A stretch of 64,000 nt of DNA from Xenophilus arseniciresistens (GCF_028023875.1 NZ_JAQIPB010000007.1:62001-126000); one strand, 5' to 3'. Counted from the stretch's first letter, positions 9,719-20,471 are shown. Notes: generated by a model from the sequence alone, not told the origin. Program-made: numbers and translations.

Positions 9719-9719
<1 letters not shown>
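8625..9719 (-). CDS. Phosphonate-associated iron-containing alcohol dehydrogenase
   Basis: 364 residues, group III Fe-ADH. Seen are the nucleotide-binding GGGSAIDTAKALMV, the AIPTTAGTGSEVTPWA signature, and metal ligands in GLDALSHALEA, ALAHSIS and HGLPHGIACAF. It fits the subfamily of iron alcohol dehydrogenases found only in phosphonate clusters (TIGR03405). Homologues reduce phosphonoacetaldehyde to 2-hydroxyethylphosphonate or run the reverse reaction, so here it may let the cell use 2-hydroxyethylphosphonate through phnX. The start is one of two adjacent ATGs (9719 or 9716) that touch the phnA stop. Confidence 0.88.
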
Positions 9720-11827
<2,108 letters not shown>

Positions 11828-11831
<4 letters not shown>

Positions 11832-12781
11832 AGCTTCAGCGCCGCCAGCTTGGCGTCGATCTCGGCCAGTTGTTTGGCGCGGGTGGCTGCGTCCAGCGCG
11901 GCGTCATGCTCGACCTTGCTGCGCTCCTTGAACAGCTCCAGCTGGCGGATGGGCGTGAGCTGGTCGTTGCTGGACTCGCGGAAACCGCCGTAGTTGTAGA
12001 TGTTCTTGAGGATGGTCTTTTCCTGCTCGTCGCTCTTGGCGTAGTTCAGCACGAACTGCTTGAGCTTGGCCTTGACGGCCGGGTCCAGGTCCTTGCGCCA
12101 CACGAAGGGGTCACTGGGGATCAGCGGGCTTTCCCACAGCACCTTGATCTGGCTGGCCAGCTCGGGCTTGACCGCCTTGAGCTTGTCGATCTCTTCGGTG
12201 TTGTTGGTGGCCACATCGACCTGCTTGGCCAGCACGGCCTGGATGTTGGCGCCGTGGCTGGCGTTGCGCATGGTCTTGAAGGTGGTGCGGTAGTCGATCT
12301 TGTTCTTGGAGAACAGGTAGAAGGACGGCACCAGGAAGCCCGAGGTGGAGTTCGGATCGCCGATGCCGAAGTTCAGCGACTTGGCGTTGCGCTGCACGTC
12401 CTCCCAGGACTTCAGGGGGCTGTCCTGGCGCGTGATCAGAAGGCTCTTGTAGCCGAAGCTGCCGTCGGCAAACATCACCTGCGCGAAGACTTCGCCGTTG
12501 GCGCGGTCGACGGCCTCCATGGCGGCCTTGTTGCCGTACCACGCCACCTGGATCTTGTTGAAGCGCATGGCTTCGACCACGCCGGCATAGTCGGGGGCGT
12601 AGAAGGACTTGACCGTCAGGCCGGTCTTCTTCTCCATGTCCTTGAAGAAGGGCTCCCAGCGCTCGCGCTGGGTGGAGGCCGAGTCGGTGGCGATGATGCC
12701 GAAGTTGATCTCTTGCGCCTGGGCGGCGAAGGCCGCGGCGGCCGACAGCGCGGCGATGGCGAGGGTGCGGAGCTTGAACAT
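11828..12781 (-). CDS. phnD: Phosphonate ABC transporter substrate-binding protein
   Basis: 317 residues with a cleavable signal peptide ([17 protein letters not shown]) and the PhnD/phosphate-phosphonate binding core: [41 protein letters not shown], and the anion-binding loop [17 protein letters not shown]. It captures phosphonates such as 2-aminoethylphosphonate in the periplasm. It is the second gene of the operon, between phnC and phnE. The substrate range cannot be told from the sequence. Confidence 0.94.
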
Positions 12782-12840
12782 GGGAGTTGCCTTGGGTTGG
12801 GGATGAGGGCGGGAAACGGTTGGGGCGGGAGTGGCGACGC

Positions 12841-13671
12841 TCAGGCGGCCAGCGCCAGGTGGCGCGAGTCGTTGACGGAGGCGTCGGTGCCGGGTTCATG
12901 CAGCAGATCGGCCGCGGCCGTGCCGTACAGGTGTTGCAGGAAGCCGGGTGTCAGGGCGGAGCTGGGGCCGTCGAAGACCAGCGCGCCGTCGCGCAGCGCG
13001 ACCACGCGCTCGCAGTAGCGCTGCGCCAGGGCCACGTGGTGCAGGCTGACCACCAAGGTCATGCCGGCTTCGCGGTTGAGCGCGGCGAGCTGTTCCATGA
13101 CGCGGTGCGTGGACTGCGGGTCCAGCGAGGCCACCGGCTCGTCGGCCAGCACCAGCTCGGCGCCCTGCAGCAGCACCCGCGCGATGGCGGCGCGCTGCTG
13201 CTGGCCGCCCGACAGCGTGGAAGCGCGCTGGAAGGCCTGCGGCGCCAGGCCGATCGCATCGAGCGCGTCGAGCGCACGGGCCTGGTCGGCCTCGGCGTAG
13301 CGGCCGCTCAGCGCGCGCCACAGGGGCGCCTCGGCCGCCAGCCCGGTCATCACGTTGTGCATCACGCTCAGGCGGCCGACCAAGTTGAACTGCTGGAAGA
13401 TCACGCCGATGCGCCGGCGCAGGGCGCGGATCTCGGGACTGATGCGTCCCTTGGCCTGCAGCAGCTGGCCGAAGGCTTCGATCCGGCCGCCGTCGGCGTC
13501 GGTGCTTTCAAGGCCGCACAGGCAGCGGATCAGCGTGGATTTGCCGGAGCCGGAGGCGCCCAGCAGGGCCACGCGCTCGCCGCGGCGGACCTCCAGCGAC
13601 ACCTTGCGCAGCGCCTGGTGCTTGCCGAAGCTGCGACTGACGGCTTGCGCGCTCAGGACAGTGGGATTCAT
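12841..13671 (-). CDS. phnC: Phosphonate ABC transporter ATP-binding protein
   Basis: 276 residues. Walker A is GASGSGKST, the ABC signature is LSGGQQQRAAIARVLLQ and Walker B is LVLADEPVASLDP, in the normal order and spacing. It is the first gene of the minus-strand phosphonate operon. The ATG at 13671 is preferred over an in-frame start at 13767, because homologues begin just before the VLSAQAVSRSFGKHQALR strand and because the upstream extension would cover the putative control sites. Its promoter region faces the LysR gene and holds a candidate Pho box and an inverted repeat. Confidence 0.94.
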   Translation of the reverse strand: MNPTVLSAQAVSRSFGKHQALRKVSLEVRRGERVALLGASGSGKSTLIRCLCGLESTDADGGRIEAFGQLLQAKGRISPEIRALRRRIGVIFQQFNLVGRLSVMHNVMTGLAAEAPLWRALSGRYAEADQARALDALDAIGLAPQAFQRASTLSGGQQQRAAIARVLLQGAELVLADEPVASLDPQSTHRVMEQLAALNREAGMTLVVSLHHVALAQRYCERVVALRDGALVFDGPSSALTPGFLQHLYGTAAADLLHEPGTDASVNDSRHLALAA

Positions 13672-13745
13672 GGTGTTCGGGGGCGCAGCGCCGGGGCGGC
13701 GATGCGCTGGAAGAAGAAGGAATCCCGGCAGTATTTGGAGGCCGT

Positions 13746-13763
13746 TTGACAGTTCCGTGACGT
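13746..13763 (-). promoter_or_regulatory. Candidate Pho box upstream of phnC
   Basis: Read on the minus strand the site is ACGTCAC, four bases, CTGTCAA: two 7-mers 11 bp apart, as in the PhoB consensus (CTGTCAT, 4 bp, CTGTCAY). It ends 75 bp upstream of the phnC ATG. The second half matches CTGTCA exactly. A similar site lies before the phosphatase-like gene at 61088. Visual match only. Confidence 0.5.
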
Positions 13764-13806
13764 TCAAAGCCCCCGAAACAATTCAGTCCATACAAGTTTC
13801 TGCAAC

Positions 13807-13831
13807 AAACCATTGATTGAATCTATGGTTT
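13807..13831. promoter_or_regulatory. Candidate LysR-type operator (T-N11-A inverted repeat)
   Basis: AAACCAT at 13807-13813 and ATGGTTT at 13825-13831 form a perfect 7-bp inverted repeat with an 11-bp spacer, so the inner bases make the T-N11-A pattern of LysR-type binding sites. It is 35 bp before the LysR start and 136 bp before the phnC start, where an autoregulated divergent regulator would bind. Confidence 0.7.
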
Positions 13832-13865
13832 GGGGCGGCCAGCCGGCCCGCCCAGCGAGACCGTC

Positions 13866-14741
13866 ATGCGACTGACCCAACTGCGCTCCTTCCACGCCGT
13901 GGCCACCAGCGGCAGCTTCACGGCCGCCGCCAGGAGCCTGCACGTGAGCCAGCCCACCATCACCACCCAGGTCGGCCAGCTCGAAACCCTCTACGGGGTC
14001 GAACTCTTTCACCGCATGGGCCGCCGGGCCGTGCCGACGGAGATGGGGGAGCGGCTGCTGGGCCTGTCGCGCCAGATGTTCGACCTGGAGGCCGAGGCCG
14101 TGCAGTTGCTGCGCGAGTCGGGCGAGCTGCGCACGGGCCACCTGCGCGTGGCGGCAGTGGGGCCCTCGCACGTGACGCGCATGCTGGTGTCCTTCAACCA
14201 GTGCTACCCCGGCATCAAGGTGTCCGTCAGCACCGGGAATTCGCAGGAGGTGCTGGCGCGGCTGGCGAACTACAGCGCCGACGTGGGCGTGCTGGCGCAG
14301 GTGGCGCAGGACAGCCGCTTCGTCTCGGTGCCCTACAGCGAGCATGCCGTGGCCATCTCGTGCTCGGCGCAGCACCGCTTCGCCCAGCGGCGCAGCATCA
14401 GCATCAGGGAGCTGGAGGGCGAGCGGCTGATCCTGCGGGAGCAGGGCTCGACCACGCGCAAGGCCATCGAGACGGCCCTGCAGGCCGCCGGCGTCAGGCC
14501 CGAGGTGGTGATGGAGATCGCCAGCCGCGAGATCATCCGCGAGGCGGTGCTCCAGAACGTGGGCATCGCGGCCGTGTCGGAGGTGGAGTACGTGCCCGGC
14601 CCCGGCCTGCGCGCCGTGCGCCTGAACGACGCCACGGTGCGCACCTACGCCCATGTGGTCTGCCTGGCCGAGCGGCAGGAAGGCGCCCTGGTGCGCGCCT
14701 TCATCCGTTGCGCGCAGCAGGGGCGGCCGCAGGCGCCATGA
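13866..14741 (+). CDS. LysR-family regulator of phosphonate catabolism
   Basis: 291 residues with an N-terminal winged helix-turn-helix (LRSFHAVATSGSFTAAARSLHVSQPTITTQV) and a C-terminal effector domain (LRVAAVGPSHVTRMLVSF and so on). It resembles the LysR subfamily linked to aminoethylphosphonate catabolism (TIGR03339). The gene is divergent from phnC, the classic arrangement for a LysR activator of the adjoining operon. The ATG at 13866 is chosen because the next residues (RLTQLRSFHAVA) are the normal LysR N-terminus; a start at 13830 would add 12 residues and overlap the operator. Probable inducer: 2-aminoethylphosphonate or a related compound. Confidence 0.9.
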   Translation: MRLTQLRSFHAVATSGSFTAAARSLHVSQPTITTQVGQLETLYGVELFHRMGRRAVPTEMGERLLGLSRQMFDLEAEAVQLLRESGELRTGHLRVAAVGPSHVTRMLVSFNQCYPGIKVSVSTGNSQEVLARLANYSADVGVLAQVAQDSRFVSVPYSEHAVAISCSAQHRFAQRRSISIRELEGERLILREQGSTTRKAIETALQAAGVRPEVVMEIASREIIREAVLQNVGIAAVSEVEYVPGPGLRAVRLNDATVRTYAHVVCLAERQEGALVRAFIRCAQQGRPQAP

Positions 14742-14862
14742 CGCTGCCGCGCGGCTCCTGCTGCCCGGGCGCACCTTCCAATGCCCCGCACCCACGCGCT
14801 GGATTGCCCACCCCCGCTATGCTGGCCGCACGCCTGCTTCACACACACAAGGAGTGCTTCCC

Positions 14863-15270
14863 ATGGCTACTGTGCAAGAGAAGAAGCTTTCGCAGCGCGC
14901 GCGGCGTGCGGTGCTGCCTGTGCTGCTGCTGGCCGTGCTGGCGGGCACCGCCGCGCAGGCCCACCATGGCTGGTCGTGGGCCGATGGCGAGCAGATCACG
15001 CTCAACGGCACGCTGGAGGCCATTTCGATGGCGCCGCCGCATCCCACCCTGCGCGTGAAGGCGGCCGACGGGCGCAGTTGGCAGGTGGATCTGGGCAACC
15101 CCTCGCAGACGCAACGCTCGGGCTTCACGGGCGAGACGGCCAAGGTGGGCGACGCCATCGTGGTGCTGGGCAACCGCCACCAGGACCATGCCAGGCTGCA
15201 CATGAAGGCCGTGCGCATCACGCTCGACGGCAAGCCCTACGACATGTACCCCGAGCGCATCCGCAACTGA
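14863..15270 (+). CDS. Small exported DUF6152-like protein
   Basis: 135 residues. A hydrophobic signal segment (VLPVLLLAVLAGTAAQA) ends just before the HHGW motif that begins the mature chain. The body is a small beta-rich domain (ITLNGTLEAISMAPPHPTLRVKAADG, VGDAIVVLGNR) ending MYPERIRN, which is the pattern of DUF6152 proteins. Function is unknown; the paired histidines at the mature N-terminus could bind metal. It has a strong AAGGAG ribosome site and lies 24 bp before a membrane-protein gene that probably shares its transcript. Confidence 0.75.
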   Translation: MATVQEKKLSQRARRAVLPVLLLAVLAGTAAQAHHGWSWADGEQITLNGTLEAISMAPPHPTLRVKAADGRSWQVDLGNPSQTQRSGFTGETAKVGDAIVVLGNRHQDHARLHMKAVRITLDGKPYDMYPERIRN

Positions 15271-15294
15271 GCGCGGCGCGCTGCAAAGCGGCTC

Positions 15295-15771
15295 GTGGAA
15301 GCCTGGCTGACACTGATCGGCGCCTGGCCCGGCGCGCGCTGGCTGCAGGGTTCGGGCACGGCCTACCTGTTCGTCAACACGGCCCACATCCTGGGCCTGG
15401 CGCTGCTGCTGGGCGCCATCGTTGCGCTGGACCTGCGCCTGGCCGGCTGGCTGCGGGGCGGCGCTGCGCTGGCCGTGCTGGCGCCCACGCTGTCGCGCAC
15501 CGCGGCTGCGGGCCTGGGGCTGGCGCTGCTCACGGGGCTGTGGCTGTTCAGCGTGCGGCCGGTGGAGTACGTGCAGAACCCGGCCTTCCTGTGGAAGATG
15601 GGCCTGCTGCTGGCCGCGCTGCTCAACGTGGCCTGGCAGCATGCGGCGCCGGGCTGGCGCGGGGTGCTGGCGGGCGCGCGGCCCGCGGCCGGCGTGCGCT
15701 GGCGGGCCCGGCTGTCGCTGCTGCTGTGGCTTTCGGTGCTGCTCGCGGGGCGGTGGATCGGCTTTCTCTGA
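15295..15771 (+). CDS. Small integral membrane protein
   Basis: 158 residues from a GTG start, with about four hydrophobic segments (AYLFVNTAHILGLALLLGAI; a segment near residues 60-80; KMGLLLAALLNVAW; LSLLLWLSVLLAGRWIGFL). The NTAHILGLALLLG stretch is seen in small membrane proteins of the DUF6644/DUF2214 kind that accompany DUF6152 genes; I offer that as a resemblance. No catalytic motif is visible. It follows the exported protein at 14863 closely, so the two may form one unit. Confidence 0.65.
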   Translation: MEAWLTLIGAWPGARWLQGSGTAYLFVNTAHILGLALLLGAIVALDLRLAGWLRGGAALAVLAPTLSRTAAAGLGLALLTGLWLFSVRPVEYVQNPAFLWKMGLLLAALLNVAWQHAAPGWRGVLAGARPAAGVRWRARLSLLLWLSVLLAGRWIGFL

Positions 15772-15857
15772 GCCTCCTCGTCCGGCCGATGCCGAACAGC
15801 CGATGGGGCTGCGTTCGTCTTGTGCCCAGAATGCAGGCCTGCACCAACGGCACGGCC

Positions 15858-16403
15858 ATGCGCTTTGCACCCAACACCTCCTTCGGCATGAAGCTTGCGC
15901 TGTGGGCCTTCGCCCTCGTGGTGGGCGGGGGCTTCGCGCTCGTGCTCTTCGGCGGCGGCGGCTGGCTGCTGTACCTGGGCGGCGGCCAGGTGATCGAGGG
16001 GCTGCAGTCCCGCGGCTGGCCCTCGGCGCCAGCGCAGGTCGTGCATGCTGGCGTCGTGCAAAAGACCAGCGGGCGCACGCGCAACGCCAACGGCAAGGTC
16101 TATGCCGTGGAGCTGCGCTACACCTTCGAGCTGGCGGGGCAGCGCCATGCCGGCACGCGCCGCAGCCTGGACGACGAAGGCAAGCTGCTGGGCCAGGAAC
16201 ATGCAGAAGGGATCGTGCGGAGCTTCCCGGTGGGCAGCCGCGTCACGGCCCACTACGACCCGGACTCGCCCGCACGCTCGCTGCTGACGCCCGGGGTGCC
16301 CGTCACGGGTGTGCTGCTGATCCTGTTCGGCCTGGGCCTGTGGATCTGCGGCCTCTTGCCCTTGTGGTGGATGCGCCCGCGGCGCCGGGCGGCGCGGCGC
16401 TGA
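15858..16403 (+). CDS. DUF3592-like membrane protein
   Basis: About 181 residues. Two membrane segments, one near the N-terminus (LWAFALVVGGGFALVLFG) and one near the C-terminus (TGVLLILFGLGLWICGLLPLW), flank a soluble beta domain (WPSAPAQVVHAGVV, VYAVELRYTFELAGQRHAGTR, VGSRVTAHYDPDSPARSLL). The YDPDxP turn is typical of DUF3592. ATGs at 15831, 15858 and 15888 are in frame and none has a clear ribosome site, so the start is uncertain. Function unknown. Confidence 0.7.
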   Translation: MRFAPNTSFGMKLALWAFALVVGGGFALVLFGGGGWLLYLGGGQVIEGLQSRGWPSAPAQVVHAGVVQKTSGRTRNANGKVYAVELRYTFELAGQRHAGTRRSLDDEGKLLGQEHAEGIVRSFPVGSRVTAHYDPDSPARSLLTPGVPVTGVLLILFGLGLWICGLLPLWWMRPRRRAARR

Positions 16404-16451
16404 GGCTTTTTGGGCGGCGCTGCGCGCGGGCCGGTTGATAGGATCGCCCGG

Positions 16452-17150
16452 ATGATCAACCGCCGCCACTGGCTGAGCGCCGCCGCACCGGGCCTGATGC
16501 TGCTGCAGCTGGCCAACACCCCTCGCGCCCTGGCCCAGAGCGGAGCAGATGCCGCCATGAATTCGACCCCCTTGCACCGGGCCGTGCAGGCCAATGACCT
16601 GGGCAGGCTGCGCCAGCTGCTGGCCGCCGGCGCGGCGGTGGACGCACGCGACGCGCAGGCCCGCACGCCGCTGCTGCTGGCCACGCATGCCAACCTGGTG
16701 CCGGCCGCGCGCCTGCTCATCGAGGCCGGTGCCGACGTCAACGCCAAGGACGCGATCCAGGACAGCCCCTACCTCTATGCCGGCGCGCGCGGGCACCTGG
16801 AGATCCTGAAGCTCACGCTGGCGCATGGCGCCGACCTGCGCAGCACCAACCGCTATGGCGGCACGGCGCTGATCCCGGCCTGCGAACGCGGCCATGTGGA
16901 AACCGTGCGCACCCTGATCGCGGCCGGCATGGACGTGGACCATGTGAACCGCCTGGGCTGGACCGGCCTGCTCGAGGCCATCGTGCTCAGCGATGGCGGG
17001 CCGCGCCATCAGCAGATCGTCAAGCTGCTGATCGAGGCCGGGGCCGATGTGAATCTGGCCGATCGCGAAGGCGTGACGCCGCTGCAGCATGCGCGCCAGC
17101 GCGGCCACAGCGAAACCGCGCGCCTGCTGGCCGCGGCCGGCGCCCGCTGA
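16452..17150 (+). CDS. Exported ankyrin-repeat protein
   Basis: 232 residues. The N-terminus looks like a secretion signal (RRHWLSAAAPGLMLLQLANTPRALAQS), with a twin-arginine pair. About five ankyrin repeats follow (TPLHRAVQANDLGRLRQLLAAGAAVDARDA; TPLLLATHANLVPAARLLIEAGADVN, and so on). Ankyrin proteins mediate protein contacts; periplasmic ones in proteobacteria are sometimes linked to catalase or metal stress, but there is no such neighbour here. A TAGGAT hexamer 7 bp before the ATG suggests a very short or absent leader. Partner unknown. Confidence 0.82.
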   Translation: MINRRHWLSAAAPGLMLLQLANTPRALAQSGADAAMNSTPLHRAVQANDLGRLRQLLAAGAAVDARDAQARTPLLLATHANLVPAARLLIEAGADVNAKDAIQDSPYLYAGARGHLEILKLTLAHGADLRSTNRYGGTALIPACERGHVETVRTLIAAGMDVDHVNRLGWTGLLEAIVLSDGGPRHQQIVKLLIEAGADVNLADREGVTPLQHARQRGHSETARLLAAAGAR

Positions 17151-17283
17151 AAGAGAAAAGCGCGCCTGACCCTGCGCATGACCCTGCGCCTGGCGCGATT
17201 TGCAACGATCTTGGCAGACGCGGTGCGCCCGGATCGCGTAGCCTTGCAGAGCCCACATGCCCCAGATTCAGAGACGACACCCC

Positions 17284-18207
17284 ATGGCTTCCTATCCCTC
17301 TCGCGTGAAGATCATCGACGTCGGCCCGCGCGATGGCCTGCAGAACGAAAAGCAGCCCGTGCCCGCGGCTGTGAAGGTGGAGCTGGTGCAGCGCCTGCAG
17401 GCGGCCGGCCTGAAGGAGATCGAGGTCACCAGCTTCGTGAGCCCGAAGTGGGTGCCGCAGATGGCCGACAACGCGCAGGTGCTGCACGGCATCGAGCGCC
17501 AGGCCGGCGTGCGCTATTCGGTGCTCACGCCCAACATGAAGGGGCTGGAAGCCGCGCTGGCCGCGCCGCGCGCCGAATGGCCCGACGAGATCGTGGTCTT
17601 CGGCGCCGCCAGCGAGGCCTTCAGCCAGAAGAACATCAACTGCTCCATCGCCGAAAGCATCGAGCGCTTCGCCCCCGTGGTGGAGGCCGCGCGCGCGCAG
17701 GGCATCGCCGTGCGCGGCGCCATGAGCTGCACCGTGGGCTGCCCCTATGAAGGCGAGATCGCGCCCGAGAAGGTGGGCTACCTGGCCGGCCTGATGAAGG
17801 GCATCGGCGTGCAGCGCGTGGACGTGGCCGACACCATCGGCGTGGGCACGCCGCTGAAGGTGCAGCGCGCCATCGAGGCCACGCAGGCGCACTTCGACAT
17901 CGCCGAGATCTCGGGCCACTTCCACGACACCTACGGCCAGGCGCTGTCGAACACGCTGGCCGCGCTGGGCATGGGCGTGTGGAACTTCCAGTCCTCGGTG
18001 GCCGGCCTGGGCGGCTGCCCCTACGCCAAGGGCGCCACGGGCAACGTGGCGACCGAAGACGTGGTGTACCTGCTGCAGGGCATGGGCATCGACACCGGCA
18101 TCGACCTGGACGCGCTGATCGACGCCGGCGTCTACATCAGCCAGGCCCTGGGCCGCGAGCCGCATTCGCGCGTGTCCAAGGCCATCCGCATCAAGCGCGC
18201 GGGCTGA
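17284..18207 (+). CDS. Hydroxymethylglutaryl-CoA lyase
   Basis: 307 residues, HMGL-like TIM barrel. It splits HMG-CoA into acetyl-CoA and acetoacetate, the last step of leucine breakdown. Visible are the metal-site start IIDVGPRDGLQNE, the central GAMSCTVGCPYEGEI, the HFHDTYGQALSN metal histidines and the catalytic-cysteine loop GLGGCPYAKGATGNVATED. The ATG at 17284 follows a second, in-frame ATG at 17257; the later one matches the usual N-terminus. It is monocistronic here; no other leucine-pathway genes are adjacent. Confidence 0.93.
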   Translation: MASYPSRVKIIDVGPRDGLQNEKQPVPAAVKVELVQRLQAAGLKEIEVTSFVSPKWVPQMADNAQVLHGIERQAGVRYSVLTPNMKGLEAALAAPRAEWPDEIVVFGAASEAFSQKNINCSIAESIERFAPVVEAARAQGIAVRGAMSCTVGCPYEGEIAPEKVGYLAGLMKGIGVQRVDVADTIGVGTPLKVQRAIEATQAHFDIAEISGHFHDTYGQALSNTLAALGMGVWNFQSSVAGLGGCPYAKGATGNVATEDVVYLLQGMGIDTGIDLDALIDAGVYISQALGREPHSRVSKAIRIKRAG

Positions 18208-18257
18208 ACGCGGGCCGCGAGGCCGTCCTGCGCGCGCGCCTTCGGCACCGCAGCCGG

Positions 18258-18300
18258 AGTTGATCATTTGATGAAGCGGCACTGCAGCAAATGATCAACT
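18258..18300 (+). promoter_or_regulatory. Paired upstream activator sites resembling XylR/DmpR sites
   Basis: A perfect 13-bp inverted repeat, AGTTGATCATTTG at 18258-18270 and its complement at 18288-18300, with a 17-bp spacer. The first arm extends to TTGATCATTTGATGAA, 14 of 16 bases like the TTGATCAATTGATCAA site bound by XylR/DmpR-family activators. It lies about 100-140 bp before the predicted sigma-54 start, the usual distance for enhancer sites. Confidence 0.6.
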
Positions 18301-18373
18301 GAGCATCCGGGTCCACCCCAGGTTCTGGCCTTTCTGGCCCTGCGCCTTCTTTCAAATCAAGGACTTGGCTTCC

Positions 18374-18389
18374 TGGCATGCCTCTTGCC
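18374..18389 (+). promoter_or_regulatory. Candidate sigma-54 (-24/-12) promoter
   Basis: TGGCATG, four bases, TTGCC: the GG and GC dinucleotides are exactly 12 bp apart, as required for sigma-54. Compared with TGGCACG-N4-TTGCW it differs at two bases. Transcription would begin near 18400, 55 bp before the acetaldehyde dehydrogenase ATG, which has a GAAGGA ribosome site. Confidence 0.6.
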
Positions 18390-18454
18390 CCTCAAGCGGC
18401 GGGCGGCGCACTTGTCGTCCATTTCAGATGGATTGAGCAAGTGAAGGAACTCCC

Positions 18455-19369
18455 ATGAGCAAGAAGATCAAGTGCGCGCTGATCGGGCCCGGCAACATCG
18501 GCACCGACCTGCTGGCCAAGCTGCAGCGCAGCCCGGTGCTGGAGCCGGTGTGGATGGTGGGCATCGACCCCGGGTCCGACGGCCTCAAGCGTGCGAAGGA
18601 GATGGGCCTGAAGACCACCGCCGACGGCGTGGACGGCCTGCTGCCGCATGTGCTGGCCGACGGCGTGCAGATCGCCTTCGACGCCACCAGCGCCTATGTG
18701 CATGCCGAAAACAGCGCCAGGCTCAACGCGCTGGGCGTGCTGATGATCGACCTCACGCCGGCGGCCATCGGGCCTTATTGCGTGCCGCCCGTGAACCTCG
18801 CGGCGCAGCTCGACGAGCACCCGATGAACGTGAACATGGTCACCTGCGGCGGGCAGGCCACCATCCCGATGGTGGCCGCGGTTTCTCAGGTGCAGCCCGT
18901 GGCCTATGGCGAGATCGTCGCCACCGTGTCCAGCCGCTCGGTGGGGCCGGGCACGCGCAAGAACATCGACGAGTTCACCCGCACCACCGCAGGTGCGGTG
19001 GAACGCGTGGGCGGCGCGGCCAGGGGCAAGGCCATCATCATCGTCAACCCGGCCGAGCCGCCGCTGATCATGCGCGACACGGTGCACTGCCTCACCGAAG
19101 ACGAGCCCGACCAAGAGGCCATCACCGCCTCGGTCCACCGCATGATCGCCGAGGTGCGCAAGTACGTCCCCGGCTACCGGCTGGTCAACGGCCCGGTGTT
19201 CGACGGCAAGCGCGTGTCCATCTACCTCGAGGTCGAGGGCCTGGGCGACTACCTGCCCAAGTACGCCGGCAACCTCGACATCATGACCGCCGCCGCGGCC
19301 CGCACCGCCGAGCTGTTCGCCGAGGCGATGCTCGACGGCCGCTACCAACCCGAACCCGTCGCAGCCTGA
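18455..19369 (+). CDS. Acetaldehyde dehydrogenase (acylating), copy 1
   Basis: 304 residues. It converts acetaldehyde, NAD+ and CoA to acetyl-CoA, the last step of aromatic meta-cleavage. Seen are the NAD fold [14 protein letters not shown], the [10 protein letters not shown] loop, the catalytic cysteine in [14 protein letters not shown], and the C-terminal [12 protein letters not shown] aldolase contact region. It is divergent from copy 2 at 23846: it lacks an insert of about 18 residues near residue 250 and is closer to the short BphJ/HsaG type. It pairs with the aldolase that starts 10 bp later, through which acetaldehyde is channelled. Preceded by a candidate sigma-54 promoter. Confidence 0.93.
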   Translation: MSKKIKCALIGPGNIGTDLLAKLQRSPVLEPVWMVGIDPGSDGLKRAKEMGLKTTADGVDGLLPHVLADGVQIAFDATSAYVHAENSARLNALGVLMIDLTPAAIGPYCVPPVNLAAQLDEHPMNVNMVTCGGQATIPMVAAVSQVQPVAYGEIVATVSSRSVGPGTRKNIDEFTRTTAGAVERVGGAARGKAIIIVNPAEPPLIMRDTVHCLTEDEPDQEAITASVHRMIAEVRKYVPGYRLVNGPVFDGKRVSIYLEVEGLGDYLPKYAGNLDIMTAAAARTAELFAEAMLDGRYQPEPVAA

Positions 19370-19379
19370 GGAGAGCGCC

Positions 19380-20429
19380 ATGAGCCTGCAAGGAAAGAAA
19401 GTCACGGTGCACGACATGACGCTGCGCGACGGCATGCACCCCAAGCGCCACCAGATGTCGCTGCAGCAGATGATCGACATCGCCACCGGCCTGGACGAAG
19501 CCGGCGTGCCGCTGATCGAGGTGACGCACGGCGATGGCCTGGGCGGCAGCTCGGTCAACTACGGCTTCCCCGCGCACAGCGACGAGGACTACCTCGGCAC
19601 CGTGGTGCCGAAGATGAAGCAGGCCAAGGTCTCGGCGCTGCTGCTGCCGGGCATCGGCACCGTGGAGCATCTGCGCATGGCGCACGAGCTGGGCGTGCAC
19701 ACCATCCGCGTGGCCACGCACTGCACCGAGGCCGACGTGTCGGAGCAGCACATCACGATGGCGCGCAAGCTCGGCATGGACACCGTGGGCTTCCTCATGA
19801 TGGCCCACATGGCCAGCCCCGAGACGCTGGTGCGCCAGGCGCTGCTGATGGAAAGCTACGGCGCCAACTGCCTGTACGTGACCGACTCGGCCGGCTACAT
19901 GCTGCCGGAGGACGTGACGGCGCGCATCGGCGCCGTGCGCGCGGCGCTCAAGCCCGAGACCGAGCTGGGCTTCCACGGCCACCACAACCTCGCGATGGGC
20001 GTGGCCAACTCCATCGCCGCGGTGGCCGCAGGCGCCAACCGCATCGATGCGGCCGCCGCGGGCCTGGGCGCCGGCGCGGGCAACACGCCGATGGAAGTCT
20101 TCGTCGCGGTGTGCGATCGCATGGGCATCGTCACCGGCGTCGACGTGTTCAAGATCCAGGACGTGGCCGAAGACCGCGTGGTGCCGATCATGGACCACCC
20201 CATCCGCGTCGACCGCGATTCGCTCACGCTGGGCTATGCGGGCGTGTACTCCAGCTTCCTGCTCTTTGCCAAGCGCGCCGAGCAGAAGTACGGCGTGCCG
20301 GCGCGCGAGATCCTGGTCGAGCTGGGCCGGCGCGGCATGGTGGGCGGGCAGGAGGACATGATCGAGGACACAGCCATCACGCTGTCGCGCAGCCGCAAGG
20401 CCGCGCAGGCGATGACGGCGACGGCTTGA
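19380..20429 (+). CDS. 4-hydroxy-2-oxovalerate aldolase, copy 1
   Basis: 349 residues. It cleaves 4-hydroxy-2-oxovalerate to pyruvate and acetaldehyde, and forms a channelling complex with the dehydrogenase just upstream. The metal and catalytic motifs are intact: [48 protein letters not shown], and the [15 protein letters not shown] metal histidines. No hydratase gene accompanies this pair, unlike copy 2, so it may serve a different ring-cleavage route coded elsewhere. Confidence 0.93.
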   Translation: MSLQGKKVTVHDMTLRDGMHPKRHQMSLQQMIDIATGLDEAGVPLIEVTHGDGLGGSSVNYGFPAHSDEDYLGTVVPKMKQAKVSALLLPGIGTVEHLRMAHELGVHTIRVATHCTEADVSEQHITMARKLGMDTVGFLMMAHMASPETLVRQALLMESYGANCLYVTDSAGYMLPEDVTARIGAVRAALKPETELGFHGHHNLAMGVANSIAAVAAGANRIDAAAAGLGAGAGNTPMEVFVAVCDRMGIVTGVDVFKIQDVAEDRVVPIMDHPIRVDRDSLTLGYAGVYSSFLLFAKRAEQKYGVPAREILVELGRRGMVGGQEDMIEDTAITLSRSRKAAQAMTATA

Positions 20430-20471
20430 CGCGCGGCGCCAGTGGCGCAGGGCGGCTTGCATAATCCGCCC

